Source: Leptospira bouyouniensis (GTDB taxonomy: Bacteria; Spirochaetota; Leptospiria; Leptospirales; Leptospiraceae). Taken from it: a stretch of 64,000 nucleotides of DNA. Each line of letters opens with the position of its first letter. The stretch's first letter is position 1. The stretch covers positions 372,001 to 436,000 of the forward strand of contig NZ_RQFT01000007.1 of the NCBI RefSeq assembly GCF_004769525.1, given 5' to 3'. Of this stretch, positions 9,527-18,776 are shown piece after piece. Under the pieces are notes generated by a model. The model worked only from the letters and a program-made list of their open reading frames with translations. It was not told where the DNA came from and did no database searches. The position numbers and the translations under genes are program-made.

Positions 9527-10027
9527 TCAAGGAAGGAATTGTCTCTCCCAGTAATCGCTTTCCGAACTAGGTGTCAATCCTTCTTTCAGGTGATTAAATT
9601 CTGTTTCGTCCACTTCAGTTTCCCTTTTTACCCAGTCCGAATAAAATTCTTCCGAAGATTTTCGTTTTGCCCTAAGCCTTCTTGCAAAACTTAAAATCTC
9701 TTTATCTGATGTTACCACCAAACATTGCGAAGGTACTTCGCAGTAATTTAAATAACCAATGATGAGTTCATCTGCTTTTTTTTCATGGCTATAATGAATG
9801 GAAAATCCTTCCCATTCTTCCGAATAACAATCTGAAAGTAGATCTTTCTTTCCATCGAAAAAGACTAGTATTTTCCTCTGTTTGAGATCAGGGAAATGGC
9901 GTTTCAAATGAACAAGTAAACCCGTCCTGGCATCTTGGAGACGATACTCTCCCAAACAAAATGCCAGATCTGGAAATTTATACATTAAATTCATCCCGTC
10001 GATCAGGATTCTCTCATTTACGGGCAC
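9527..10027 (-). CDS. NYN-domain (YacP/Rae1-like) protein
   Basis: A 166-residue protein matching the NYN/PIN-like nuclease fold. Acidic residues expected at the metal site are in ILIDGMNLMY, VFFDGKKD, the ADELI stretch and VVTSDKEI. Bacillus YacP/Rae1 is a ribosome-linked endoribonuclease, so RNA cleavage is plausible, but the target cannot be predicted. It is the first gene of a three-gene minus-strand unit with MBOAT and DUF1574, though no functional link to glycan acylation is evident. A 52-base gap separates it from the divergent dehydrogenase gene. Confidence 0.85.
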   Translation of the reverse strand: MPVNERILIDGMNLMYKFPDLAFCLGEYRLQDARTGLLVHLKRHFPDLKQRKILVFFDGKKDLLSDCYSEEWEGFSIHYSHEKKADELIIGYLNYCEVPSQCLVVTSDKEILSFARRLRAKRKSSEEFYSDWVKRETEVDETEFNHLKEGLTPSSESDYWERQFLP

Positions 10028-10078
10028 AACCCTATTGAAACCACTTGCCAGATTCGATTAAACCAAAAAAACGTAAAC

Positions 10079-10831
10079 ATGGGGAAAAAAATAATCGTCG
10101 TCGGTGCCTCGAGCGGGATCGGAAAAGCCATTGCTGAACAAGAATTGAACGCTGGGTCCTCCGTGGTCCTTTTAGCAAGAAGGGAAAAGTCCCTCGAATC
10201 CATCGCCAAAAAAGGCAACGGATCCAAAGAGAAACGAGCCTTCCCGCTTGTTTTTGATGTCACCAAATATGCTACTGCAGAAAAAACCTTTCAAAAAGCC
10301 GTCTCACTCCTTGGTGGTCTGGACGAAGTGTATTTTGCGTCCGGTGTCATGCCAGAGATAGGCAAAGAGGAATACAACACAACGAAAGATTTAGAGATGT
10401 TAAACGTAAACCTTTTAGGTGCTGTCGCATTCCTTAACCCAGTCGCTAGTTATTTCACAAAACAAAAATCTGGAAAGATCGTCGGTATTTCTTCCATTGC
10501 AGGGGAAAGGGGACGAAAGGGAAATCCAGTTTATAATACATCAAAAGCAGGGCTCAATACGTATTTGGAAGCTCTTCGCAATCGTCTATCTGAATCAAAT
10601 GTTCAAGTAACAACGATTAAACCTGGTTTTGTCAAAACAGAAATGACTAAAGGTTTAGCTTTACCAGAAAAAGGATTACTAAAAGTTATCACTGCAGATG
10701 AAGCGGCAGAAAAAATTCGATCCATTGTTGCGAAGGGAAAAGATGAAGCATTTGTTCCAGGTATTTGGGCACTCGTTGCACTCATCATACGAAACATTCC
10801 TAATTTTATCTTCAAAAAATTGAGTATATAA
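10079..10831 (+). CDS. Short-chain dehydrogenase (DprE2-like by context)
   Basis: A 250-residue classical short-chain dehydrogenase. The nucleotide-binding motif is GASSGIG (about residues 9-15), the catalytic Ser is in GISSIAGE, and the YxxxK motif is in [10 protein letters not shown]-terminal hydrophobic stretch could tie it to the membrane. One base separates it from the FAD oxidase gene, which resembles DprE1. In mycobacteria DprE1 (oxidase) and DprE2 (SDR) together epimerise a polyprenyl-phosphate ribose to arabinose, so this gene could be the reductase half of a similar pair. The SDR call is firm; the DprE2-like role is inferred from its neighbour. Confidence 0.9.
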   Translation: MGKKIIVVGASSGIGKAIAEQELNAGSSVVLLARREKSLESIAKKGNGSKEKRAFPLVFDVTKYATAEKTFQKAVSLLGGLDEVYFASGVMPEIGKEEYNTTKDLEMLNVNLLGAVAFLNPVASYFTKQKSGKIVGISSIAGERGRKGNPVYNTSKAGLNTYLEALRNRLSESNVQVTTIKPGFVKTEMTKGLALPEKGLLKVITADEAAEKIRSIVAKGKDEAFVPGIWALVALIIRNIPNFIFKKLSI

Positions 10832-10832
10832 C

Positions 10833-12272
10833 ATGGTAACAAAAAAATCAAAATCCATTCCAAATATCAAAGTCCCTCATAAAGAGAAGGTTGAAGCATG
10901 GGGAATGAGTTCTTTCTCGATGTCACCAGTGTTTCGTCCAGAATCAGAAGAAGAAATCAAAGAACTTTTTGTATGGGCAAACCAAACAGGCACCAAAGTT
11001 GCGTTACGTGGTGGTGGATGTAGCTATGGAGATGCTTCCACAAATAACGACGGTATTGTATTAGATTTAACTCGTTTCAACAAAGTGTTGGATTTTAATC
11101 TAAAAACAGGTGTGATGACAGTACAATCAGGTGCACGTATCAAAGACCTTTGGGAAACAGGAATCGAAAATGGTTTTTGGCCACCTGTTGTTTCTGGAAC
11201 GATGATGCCAACACTTGGTGGTGCACTTTCCATGAACATTCATGGAAAAAATAACTTCAAAGTAGGAACTATTGGAGAACACATTAAAGAGTTTACTTTT
11301 TTAACTGCAAAAGGTGATATCCTACTTTGTTCACCTAAAAAAAATTCGGATCTATTTTATTCAGCGATATCCGGCTTTGGAATGTTAGGTTGTTTCTTAA
11401 CGATTCAGATCAAGATGAAACCCATTTATGCTGGAAAGATGAAAATTGACCCAGTTTATGTTCGAAACTTTGATGAGTTATTCGACTATTTTGAAGAACA
11501 CTACAAATCGGCTGATTATTTGGTGGGTTGGATTGATGCATTTGCATCTGGAAAATCATTGGGTCGTGGTCAAATTCACAAAGCCACCAATTTAAAAGAA
11601 GGGGAAGATCCTGACTTTCCTGGGAATTGTTTATTAGAAAGACAACACTTACCATCTAGATTATTTTATTTAATTCCTAAAAAGTGGATGTGGATCCTTA
11701 TGCGACCATTCAGTTTCAATTTTGGAATGCGAATGATTAATTTGGCAAAATGTATCGCGAGTATTTTGGTAAACAATAAAGCTTATTACCAAGGCCATGC
11801 TGAATATGCATTTTTACTGGATTATGTGCCAAACTGGAAATTTGTTTATAAACCTGGAGCAATGATCCAATACCAAGTATTTATTCCCAAAGAGAACGCA
11901 AAACAAGCGTTTAAAGAAATATTCACAATATGCCAAAAACGTGGAATTGTGAATTATTTATCTGTATTTAAAAAACACAAACCAGATCCTTTCCTACTCA
12001 CACATGCTGTAGATGGATTTTCTATGGCTATGGACTTTCCCGTGACCAAAGGTAATCGCGAAAAACTTTGGGCGCTTTGCCATGAAATGGATGAAATTGT
12101 TTTAAAACACAAGGGAAGATTTTATTTTGCGAAAGACTCAACTCTCCGTAAACGAGTAATGGAATCTTATTTTCCAAAAGAAAATTTGAAGAAGTTTTAC
12201 AGTTTGAAGAAAAAATACGATCCGAATTCAATCTTACAAACTGATTTGTACAAACGAGTGTTCTTACAGTAA
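10833..12272 (+). CDS. FAD-dependent oxidase resembling DprE1
   Basis: A 479-residue oxidase of the VAO/PCMH flavoprotein family. The FAD-binding part has [11 protein letters not shown] and [13 protein letters not shown], matching DprE1 in order and spacing as I remember it. Near the C-terminus FYFAKDS corresponds to the stretch with the catalytic Lys (here Lys434). The position of the benzothiazinone-reactive Cys387 of M. tuberculosis DprE1 seems to be Ala399 (GFSMAMDFP). DprE1 oxidises the 2-hydroxyl of decaprenyl-phospho-ribose. The substrate here is probably a lipid-linked or nucleotide sugar, unproven. It is cotranscribed with the SDR gene upstream. Confidence 0.88.
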   Translation: MVTKKSKSIPNIKVPHKEKVEAWGMSSFSMSPVFRPESEEEIKELFVWANQTGTKVALRGGGCSYGDASTNNDGIVLDLTRFNKVLDFNLKTGVMTVQSGARIKDLWETGIENGFWPPVVSGTMMPTLGGALSMNIHGKNNFKVGTIGEHIKEFTFLTAKGDILLCSPKKNSDLFYSAISGFGMLGCFLTIQIKMKPIYAGKMKIDPVYVRNFDELFDYFEEHYKSADYLVGWIDAFASGKSLGRGQIHKATNLKEGEDPDFPGNCLLERQHLPSRLFYLIPKKWMWILMRPFSFNFGMRMINLAKCIASILVNNKAYYQGHAEYAFLLDYVPNWKFVYKPGAMIQYQVFIPKENAKQAFKEIFTICQKRGIVNYLSVFKKHKPDPFLLTHAVDGFSMAMDFPVTKGNREKLWALCHEMDEIVLKHKGRFYFAKDSTLRKRVMESYFPKENLKKFYSLKKKYDPNSILQTDLYKRVFLQ

Positions 12273-12317
12273 TTACGATCTAAGCTTCTATTTTTTTCAT
12301 TTAGAAAAACCAAGGTG

Positions 12318-12353
12318 AGTATCTTCCTTTCATTCGATTGGGTGGAAGATACT
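12318..12353. other. Inverted repeat between convergent genes
   Basis: A perfect 10-base inverted repeat (AGTATCTTCC / GGAAGATACT) with a 16-base loop, in the 130-base gap between the converging oxidase and LptF/G genes. Neither side has a run of T directly after the stem, so it is not a textbook intrinsic terminator. It could end transcription from both sides or protect transcript ends. Nothing else is visible in the gap. Confidence 0.5.
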
Positions 12354-12401
12354 TATATCGGAACAAAATTTTTTATACTAGAATTCTAATATCTAGAAAG
12401 A

Positions 12402-13538
12402 TCAGATATTCATCCTACGATATAGAAAGTATGCAGCTGATGTGAAAATCACTGGTGTCATCCACATTCCAATCCAAATCGGCAAAGCACCATTTTCAGC
12501 TAATGTTTTAGCTGTAGAATTTAAAATGTAATACAATAATACTACGGCAATAGTCAAACCTAAACTAGCCACACCTGCAGAACGTTTGGTGATCGCTCCC
12601 GCCAATGCGCCTAATGTGACCACAACAAATGACATGAATGGCATTGCAAACGCCATATGTTGTTGTACGATAACGTTACGAAATGGAATCCCTTTTATGA
12701 TTCGAGATTCAATTTCATCCGCAAGTTCAAAAAAATTCATTTCTTCTGGATTTCGAACAGGTTTTGAAAAGTATGCTAAATCTTCAGGAAAATCATATGT
12801 TTTCTCTGCATATTTTGTTCTTGAAACTAGTTCTAAATTTTGATTGAATCTAACTTCTTCAGCGTCATATAACACCCAACTATGTGGGTTTGGAATGAAC
12901 TTTGCTTTTTGAGAGGATACAGTATATGTAGGATAACCATCAGGAGTGATTTCAATATAGTTAAATCCTCCCTTGACGGTATTTTCTTTTTCATCGATCC
13001 AATAAACGTAGTAAAAACCTTTTTTACCTTTGATATGCAATTGGTAAACAAAATCGATCAACCGATTGGATCCCTTTGCCATTATACTAAATTCTATTTG
13101 TGCATTTTTATTGGCGGGTATCACAACGAGTTGTCCAAACAGAGTCATGACGAGCCATATCACGATTCCAAAAAATAAAATAGGAGTGATGATTCGCATA
13201 AAGGAAACACCGGCGACCATCATCGCAACAAGTTCCTTGTTAACACTAAACTGACCAATCACAAAACATACAGAAAACATCAAAGCTGGTGCTACAACTT
13301 GGTCAACCATAGATGGTAACGAATATAAAACATGTAAATATACATGTGACTGATTGACCTTTGATGAAACTAAATATTTCATTACATCTGTAAATTTATA
13401 AATCACAATCATCGAAGTTAACATGATGAGTGTGCCTAAGAAGGTTTTAAAAAAATCAAAAAATAAATATCGGTCGAGAGTTCTAAAAGGAATAAACTCT
13501 TTTTTGAACCAGAGAAATGGAGTTAGAATAAGGTTCAT
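12402..13538 (-). CDS. LptF/LptG-family LPS export permease
   Basis: A 378-residue permease of the YjgP/YjgQ family: three membrane segments at the N-terminus (about 22-125), a periplasmic beta-jellyroll-like middle, and three segments near the C-terminus. The N-terminal LDRYLFFDFFKTFLG stretch is typical. LptF and LptG form the inner-membrane channel of the LptB2FG ABC exporter that extracts LPS. The paralogue is not in the window, and I cannot decide between LptF and LptG. It is the last gene of the minus-strand operon and overlaps the SpoIIE gene stop by four bases. Confidence 0.9.
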   Translation of the reverse strand: MNLILTPFLWFKKEFIPFRTLDRYLFFDFFKTFLGTLIMLTSMIVIYKFTDVMKYLVSSKVNQSHVYLHVLYSLPSMVDQVVAPALMFSVCFVIGQFSVNKELVAMMVAGVSFMRIITPILFFGIVIWLVMTLFGQLVVIPANKNAQIEFSIMAKGSNRLIDFVYQLHIKGKKGFYYVYWIDEKENTVKGGFNYIEITPDGYPTYTVSSQKAKFIPNPHSWVLYDAEEVRFNQNLELVSRTKYAEKTYDFPEDLAYFSKPVRNPEEMNFFELADEIESRIIKGIPFRNVIVQQHMAFAMPFMSFVVVTLGALAGAITKRSAGVASLGLTIAVVLLYYILNSTAKTLAENGALPIWIGMWMTPVIFTSAAYFLYRRMNI

Positions 13539-14818
13539 TGAATTTCCAATAACAACATACTCATATCATCCGAAATCCGCTTAGCAGAAAAGGACATTGA
13601 GTCTTCATATATTACATTTAAAAATTCATCACCTTTTTTGTCAGAATGATTTTTGATGGAAGAAAACAAATGTTCTTCTCCATAAATTTCGCCAGATTCA
13701 TCAAATACCTCTAAAATCCCATCCGAATACAACAAAATGCGATCTCCAGGTTCAGGGGTGATTTGATAGTTTTTTAAGTTAGGTTTTAAGAATGAAACGA
13801 TGAGTGTCCCGATTCCCTCTAACAATTTGGGTCCATTGTCTTTCTGAATGAGAATGATTGGAGGGTGTCCAGCTATAGAATATTTGATCTCTTTCGTTTC
13901 AGTATCCACAAATAATACGCAAGCACTGATATGATTATTAGGAACAAGAGATTGTAATTCATCATGAATTGCCTTCAAACAATCAGAAGGTTGGTTTGTA
14001 TTCCCATGAATCTTAAAAGCAAGCACTGCCATTGCAGATACCATGGCAGAAGCAATTCCATGACCAGACACATCGGCAAAAAATAATGCCATTTTACCAT
14101 CTTCTCTTTCCAAGTAACTGATGGCATCTCCGCCAACTTGGTCAAAAGAGCGAAAAAAAGAATAAAACTTAATTCCTTTTGTTTTTGGCCAATCCGTTGT
14201 CACTAAATTTGATTGAGTTTCATTTGCTAATTCCAACTCACTTAACATACGATCTTGGAATTTTTTCAACTGTGATTCCGAAACTCGCAATTTTTCTACA
14301 GAACTGAGTCGTATATTGAGAGTTAGATAAGAGACCAAGGCTGGTGTGATGATTGCAGAAAGATAAAGTGATAAATCTACTTGTTGTTCTTTTGAATAAA
14401 TTCCTACTAAAATTCCTGCAGATGTAACAGTCGCCAAATATGAAACCATCGAACGTCTATCAACAAAGCTTACACCAATACAAGAAAGCACTAATATCAT
14501 ACCCACCAAATAACCAATGTATAACGAATTCCAATACAAGAGTATCAACGAATGAGCACTCATTGTATAAAAAAATACCAACATAATGTATTGGATGTTT
14601 TTACGAACCCAATCTACAAAATAAGTGGAGATGAAAAATGATAGAGTAATAGAAGCATGAATGATTCGAATCCATTTTGGATCGTAAAGACCGAGTTCTT
14701 CTACAGGTGCAAAAATTCCAAATCCGATAAAACTAGAAAACACAACAAGACATATTCTTGAGATCTTCAGTACCTCATCATCAAGTTTGAATCGATCTTG
14801 TATGGATTGTAACATCAT
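13535..14818 (-). CDS. Membrane SpoIIE/RsbU-type PP2C phosphatase
   Basis: A 427-residue protein with about six membrane segments (about 20-190) and a cytoplasmic SpoIIE-type phosphatase domain (about 215-425). Metal-binding aspartates lie in FFADVSGHG, LYSDGILE and ISDDMSML. Relatives dephosphorylate STAS-domain anti-anti-sigma factors in partner switching. Two STAS proteins occur elsewhere in this window, but no RsbW-type kinase does, so the substrate is open. Starts and stops overlap both neighbours by four bases, so it is coupled to the thioesterase and LptF/G genes. The membrane part may sense a signal at the envelope. Confidence 0.92.
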   Translation of the reverse strand: MMLQSIQDRFKLDDEVLKISRICLVVFSSFIGFGIFAPVEELGLYDPKWIRIIHASITLSFFISTYFVDWVRKNIQYIMLVFFYTMSAHSLILLYWNSLYIGYLVGMILVLSCIGVSFVDRRSMVSYLATVTSAGILVGIYSKEQQVDLSLYLSAIITPALVSYLTLNIRLSSVEKLRVSESQLKKFQDRMLSELELANETQSNLVTTDWPKTKGIKFYSFFRSFDQVGGDAISYLEREDGKMALFFADVSGHGIASAMVSAMAVLAFKIHGNTNQPSDCLKAIHDELQSLVPNNHISACVLFVDTETKEIKYSIAGHPPIILIQKDNGPKLLEGIGTLIVSFLKPNLKNYQITPEPGDRILLYSDGILEVFDESGEIYGEEHLFSSIKNHSDKKGDEFLNVIYEDSMSFSAKRISDDMSMLLLEIQ

Positions 14819-15240
14819 ACCAAATTTGTGTTCCCAAATTTTATTTTAAAAAGTTCAGGTAAAGCAGACGGTTTTTGTAATTCAAAATCAAACCAAACAA
14901 AACTGGCATTTCCTGTTAGGACACATTCATTCTCCTCATTCCACATAGAACAAATGACAGAAAAAGCTCTGGAAGAGATTGTATTGACCTCGAGTGTAAT
15001 TTCCAAGGTGGCCGGAAAAACAACTTGTTTACGATAATCCATATCTAAATGAGTTAAAACAGGTCCTGCTTTGACGGGTTTTACTGGCGAGTCCCAAAGT
15101 CCCTCTTTCGTAAAATAATCAGCACGAGCCGATTCAAAATAACGAACATACGTTACATTGTTGACATGGCCAAAAGCATCCATCTCTCCCCAGACAACTT
15201 GTTGAATGAATTTATGTTTGTATTTCGTTGGTTTTGACAT
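14815..15240 (-). CDS. Acyl-CoA thioesterase, 4-hydroxybenzoyl-CoA family
   Basis: A 141-residue single hotdog-domain protein. The family signature is clear near the N-terminus: GEMDAFGHVNNVTYVRYFE, with the catalytic Asp at about residue 21 and the following His/Asn. Such enzymes hydrolyse acyl-CoA thioesters; YbgC-like members act on short-chain or envelope-linked acyl groups. It sits 5 bases after the PBP1C gene and overlaps the phosphatase start by four bases. The acyl substrate is not predictable. Confidence 0.9.
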   Translation of the reverse strand: MSKPTKYKHKFIQQVVWGEMDAFGHVNNVTYVRYFESARADYFTKEGLWDSPVKPVKAGPVLTHLDMDYRKQVVFPATLEITLEVNTISSRAFSVICSMWNEENECVLTGNASFVWFDFELQKPSALPELFKIKFGNTNLV

Positions 15241-15245
15241 TTGTG

Positions 15246-17441
15246 TTACCGAACTTCGAAAAAAGACAACGAAACCACTTTGTTATTTTTGTCTTTGATT
15301 TCCAAACGATACTCTCCTTTTTTTGGTTCCCAGAGATAAGGTTCACCTGCTCTCGCAAGAAATAAATCGTTAAGATGATAAGAATACGAAACATCGTAGG
15401 AACTGATTGTAAAGAGGATTTTTTGTCGGCCGTTTGGAATATCAGGATCCAATGCAAAAATACTCCCACTAACCGGAGTCAAAATTCGAAACGATTTCGT
15501 TTTTTCAATCGTATTAGGATTTGGTACTTCATCGCTAATTTGTGAATCTACATCCAATGGTTTTAACTGGGAACCAAGTGACTCGTGTAACAAATCCATA
15601 GTTTCTCGCCAAACAGGTGCTGCACCTGTAATCCCTGATACATCTAACATAGGGCTTCCCGTAGGATTGCCAACCCATACACCAACTGTATAATGTTCTG
15701 AATAACCAATGCACCAATTGTCTCTCATATCTTGGCTTGTCCCTGTTTTGACTGCTGTAAAATAAGAAGTGGATAAAAAATTATCCCAACCAAAACCATA
15801 AGACCTTGCTTCACGATCTGATAAAATATCCGAAATCATATAACTGACCTGTGGTGAAAAAATGACAGTTTGCAAAGGTTTTCCTTCCGCTTGTTTCCAT
15901 TGGACTTTTGAATACATTCCTCCATTGGCAAATACACGGTATGCATTGGTAAGTTCTAATAAATTAATGTCAGCTGCTCCAAGTGCTAAGGATGGACCAT
16001 AATATTCTGGGTATTGTAATCCTTGGATCCCTAGGTCAGTTAAAATAGAAACAAACTCGTTCACATCTAAAAAAGATAAAGCTCGAATCGCAGGAATATT
16101 GAGTGATGATGCGAGACTTTCTCTTACCGTTACATTTCCCTTATACGATTTATCATAGTTTAAAGGACGATAGATGCCTTGGTAAACGGGTATGCCAATT
16201 GGTGAATCAGAAAGTATGGAGTTAGGCGTAAGTTTTTTCTGTTGGAAGTTCAATGCATACACAAATGGTTTGAGAGTGGAACCAACTTGTCGTTTGGTAC
16301 GAATTAAATCTAACTGTGAAACTGAACTCTCTTTACCGATATTTGAAACATAAACGAGAACATTTCCCGTTTTGTTTTCCAATACAATGACAGCACCATC
16401 CTTTACATTCCGATTTTCTAATGTTTTGATATTTCTACTTAATATCTCCTCTACTTTTTTTTGGTAGGATAACGAAAGTGATGTATTAACCTTCATAGGT
16501 AAATTAGAATGATAATCACCCAAATCCAAAATCGATTTTGCAAATAATGGGACAAAGGATGGATGTTGTGAGTAATCTAAATTACGAAATAATGATTCTC
16601 TTACAAATTGCGAAATCACTTCGCAGTCGGATGATTCGCTATCTTTTTCTAATTTTAACAAACACACTCGTTTTGAAATTTTTTGAATGGAACTTTGGGG
16701 CGAACGAATCAGAGCAGCGAGTAAATATGATTCATTCGGTGTGAGAGAACTAACTGACTTTCGAAATAACCCTTTCGTAGCTGATGCAATTCCTCTAAGT
16801 TCCCCTCGGAAATAAATTAAGTTTAAATAGGCGGTAAAAATTTCTTCTTTTGTCCAAACGGACTCTAACTCCGTTGCACGATTGATTTGTTTAATCTTTT
16901 GAAAAAATGATTTTCGATATTTTGGTTTTGGTTGTAATTCAGGATCAAGGATTGCAACAAGTTGCATGGTGATAGTCGAACCACCTCGAAGTGAAAATCC
17001 TCTTAAACTCGACCACATGGATGCAACCATCGCATTCCCATCCACACCATTGTGTTCAAAGAATCGTTTATCTTCGGCATGTATGACAGAATCGATCAGA
17101 AACTTTGGAAACTCTTTATACTCGACCCATTCTTCGGAACGATATTCCTTTTTCATACGTAGTCTTTGGATGAGTTCCCCTTGCCGATCGTAAAAACTAA
17201 TATCAGAAGGAGTGAAGTTAGATTTAACTTCTTGGTAAGTGGGAAAAGCCAATAGAATCGAAGGGATATATAGAATAGTAAAACAAACAATCAAAAATTT
17301 CCTTTCCAATTTAAATGGAAATAATGTTTTGAATCGAATCATAAGAAAAAACAAAAATTTCACAAAAAGAAAATGTTTGGAGTCAATCTTCCAAAGTTTC
17401 TTTTGTTTCATAACCTGTTTCAATAATGAAATGGCTTCCAT
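15246..17441 (-). CDS. pbpC: Penicillin-binding protein 1C
   Basis: A bifunctional peptidoglycan synthase of about 700 residues with an N-terminal membrane anchor. The glycosyltransferase domain has the catalytic Glu in HAEDKRFFEH and the downstream GGSTITMQL block. The transpeptidase domain has the active-site SxxK (GSTLKPF), an SxN-like SSLN and KTGTS. A C-terminal extension of about 90 residues matches the extra domain of PBP1C. The start is uncertain: ATGs at 17441, 17411 and 17342 all give plausible anchors, and the longest overlaps the RsmD-like gene by 59 bases. Family assignment is secure. Confidence 0.93.
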   Translation of the reverse strand: MEAISLLKQVMKQKKLWKIDSKHFLFVKFLFFLMIRFKTLFPFKLERKFLIVCFTILYIPSILLAFPTYQEVKSNFTPSDISFYDRQGELIQRLRMKKEYRSEEWVEYKEFPKFLIDSVIHAEDKRFFEHNGVDGNAMVASMWSSLRGFSLRGGSTITMQLVAILDPELQPKPKYRKSFFQKIKQINRATELESVWTKEEIFTAYLNLIYFRGELRGIASATKGLFRKSVSSLTPNESYLLAALIRSPQSSIQKISKRVCLLKLEKDSESSDCEVISQFVRESLFRNLDYSQHPSFVPLFAKSILDLGDYHSNLPMKVNTSLSLSYQKKVEEILSRNIKTLENRNVKDGAVIVLENKTGNVLVYVSNIGKESSVSQLDLIRTKRQVGSTLKPFVYALNFQQKKLTPNSILSDSPIGIPVYQGIYRPLNYDKSYKGNVTVRESLASSLNIPAIRALSFLDVNEFVSILTDLGIQGLQYPEYYGPSLALGAADINLLELTNAYRVFANGGMYSKVQWKQAEGKPLQTVIFSPQVSYMISDILSDREARSYGFGWDNFLSTSYFTAVKTGTSQDMRDNWCIGYSEHYTVGVWVGNPTGSPMLDVSGITGAAPVWRETMDLLHESLGSQLKPLDVDSQISDEVPNPNTIEKTKSFRILTPVSGSIFALDPDIPNGRQKILFTISSYDVSYSYHLNDLFLARAGEPYLWEPKKGEYRLEIKDKNNKVVSLSFFEVR

Positions 17442-17997
17442 ACTCTCTAATTTTATAAGGAAGATTCACCCAAATATTTTGAATACTTTGGTGTTCTGGA
17501 ATTTGGCACAGGATTAAAAAAGGTTTGTTTGTCGAAAGGCAAAATTGGTATAAATCTTCCAACATTTCTTTCATACGAGTTGGAGTTTCCGACCAATACG
17601 TGTAAGGTGGGTCCAAATAAAAAATATAAGCTAACTCATCCCCCAATTCCCATTTTAACGCATGTTTTGTGGCATCTTTTCGAAACAATTGTACATTTGA
17701 TAAACCACGAAACAAGGAATGCAAATTACGAAATCTAGTTTGGTCTAACTCATAGGTGAGAAGTCTTTTTACAGACAAACTATAAGCTTCAGCAGAGATC
17801 TGACCGCTACCTGCGAAATAATCACAAAACAAAACCGAATCAAATCCAATTCCCCAAGATAACAACTTAGAATCCATCAATGAGAAAATTGCTTTTTTCA
17901 CAAGGCTATTGGTAAAATTTAAATGCCCTGAAACATCGGGTGGCGTAGGAATTTCTTTTCCTTTCCATTTGCCATGAGAAATCCGTAGACCTTTCAT
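17383..17997 (-). CDS. rsmD: RsmD-like 16S rRNA (guanine-N2) methyltransferase
   Basis: A 204-residue methyltransferase. The N-terminus has the RsmD pattern (LRISHGKWKGKEI), the SAM-binding loop is CDYFAGSGQI, and the catalytic motif is LDPPY. The usual RPT before the first helix is replaced by HLNFT, so it is somewhat divergent. RsmD methylates G966 of 16S rRNA in E. coli. It lies between a TPR-like gene (end to start contiguous) and pbpC (overlapping) in the minus-strand operon. Confident as a methyltransferase of this family, somewhat less so for the exact rRNA site. Confidence 0.85.
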   Translation of the reverse strand: MKGLRISHGKWKGKEIPTPPDVSGHLNFTNSLVKKAIFSLMDSKLLSWGIGFDSVLFCDYFAGSGQISAEAYSLSVKRLLTYELDQTRFRNLHSLFRGLSNVQLFRKDATKHALKWELGDELAYIFYLDPPYTYWSETPTRMKEMLEDLYQFCLSTNKPFLILCQIPEHQSIQNIWVNLPYKIREYGSHFIIETGYETKETLED

Positions 17998-18555
17998 TTA
18001 TTTTCCAACCGATTTCATTTCTTCTAACTGTGACAAAATATGTTTGGATGGAGCATTGGATTCAATTTCCGTAAAAATCTTTTTTGCCTCGGCTTCATTT
18101 TTTAAATCCATAAGGCCTAACCCATACAATAGGAGTGCATCATTGTATTTGGGACTTTGTTTGCCGTACTTTTGAAATTCTTTTCCCCATTCCACTAGTA
18201 AGTCGGATTCACCAAACACAAGTGCTCTTTCCATAAACAAATAAATTGCGTTCCAGTAATGTGGCGATACTCTAAAGTTAGGTGATACTTCTTTACCTAC
18301 TTTGGATTTGAGATTTGACCAATTTTCTTCTGTTGAAACATAGAGAAAAAAAATCCGAGGATCTTTTTCAGATTCGGCTCCATTTAGGTATTGGAGCGAT
18401 TGTTTGGAAACAAGAGAATAATTACCTTTTTTGAATTCTGCATACAATGTCGAAAATCCTGAAGTTTCGCTCCATAAAATAGTTGGAACGACCAAAAGAC
18501 AAAAAAGAGAATTGGTATAAGTCAAATTATAGTTCGGTAATATTGGCAGATCCAC
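17998..18555 (-). CDS. Exported TPR-like protein, function unknown
   Basis: About 185 residues from a GTG at 18555, or 175 from a TTG at 18525. The shorter form starts directly before a signal-peptide-like stretch (LFCLLVVPTILWSE) and just after the stop of the zinc-ribbon gene, so it may be the true one. The mature part is helical with TPR-like spacing (for example YGLGLMDLKNEAEAKKIF). The last codon abuts the start of the rsmD-like gene. Probably periplasmic; no function can be assigned. Confidence 0.7.
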   Translation of the reverse strand: MDLPILPNYNLTYTNSLFCLLVVPTILWSETSGFSTLYAEFKKGNYSLVSKQSLQYLNGAESEKDPRIFFLYVSTEENWSNLKSKVGKEVSPNFRVSPHYWNAIYLFMERALVFGESDLLVEWGKEFQKYGKQSPKYNDALLLYGLGLMDLKNEAEAKKIFTEIESNAPSKHILSQLEEMKSVGK

Positions 18556-18706
18556 ACATTGGGCAGATCAATTCCCATGAGTCGAGGTATTCATCTTCAC
18601 CTTCCGCTTCCCACCGATGGTCACAGTCCTCACATGCATACGTTACAACGTCTTCGTTTAGGCTCTCAGCATCGAATTCGTCATCATCTAAAAAGTCATC
18701 TTCCAT
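18527..18706 (-). CDS. 59-residue acidic zinc-ribbon protein
   Basis: A short ORF easily missed by length cut-offs. It starts with an ATG at 18706 preceded by AGAAGGG and ends in TAA at 18527. The product is 59 residues with a very acidic first half (MEDDFLDDDEF start) and two CxxC pairs: Cys25/Cys28 in CEDC and Cys48/Cys51 in CPMC, the pattern of a zinc ribbon. Its stop lies beside the alternative TTG start of the next gene. It seems to be the first gene of the operon that runs to the LptF/G permease. It could be a protein- or nucleic-acid-binding adaptor; the role is unknown. Confidence 0.8.
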   Translation of the reverse strand: MEDDFLDDDEFDAESLNEDVVTYACEDCDHRWEAEGEDEYLDSWELICPMCGSANITEL

Positions 18707-18776
18707 ACCCTTCTCACTAAATCACAAAGAAAAAGCCGTGTCAAGTGGGGAGGGCAAAAAAAAATGGGATCAAACG

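Noticed and set aside
18483..18776. N-terminal extension of the TPR protein on the plus strand
   Set aside because: The extension is Ser-rich, covers the opposite-strand zinc-ribbon gene, and the ATG at 18777 gives a normal anchor sequence.
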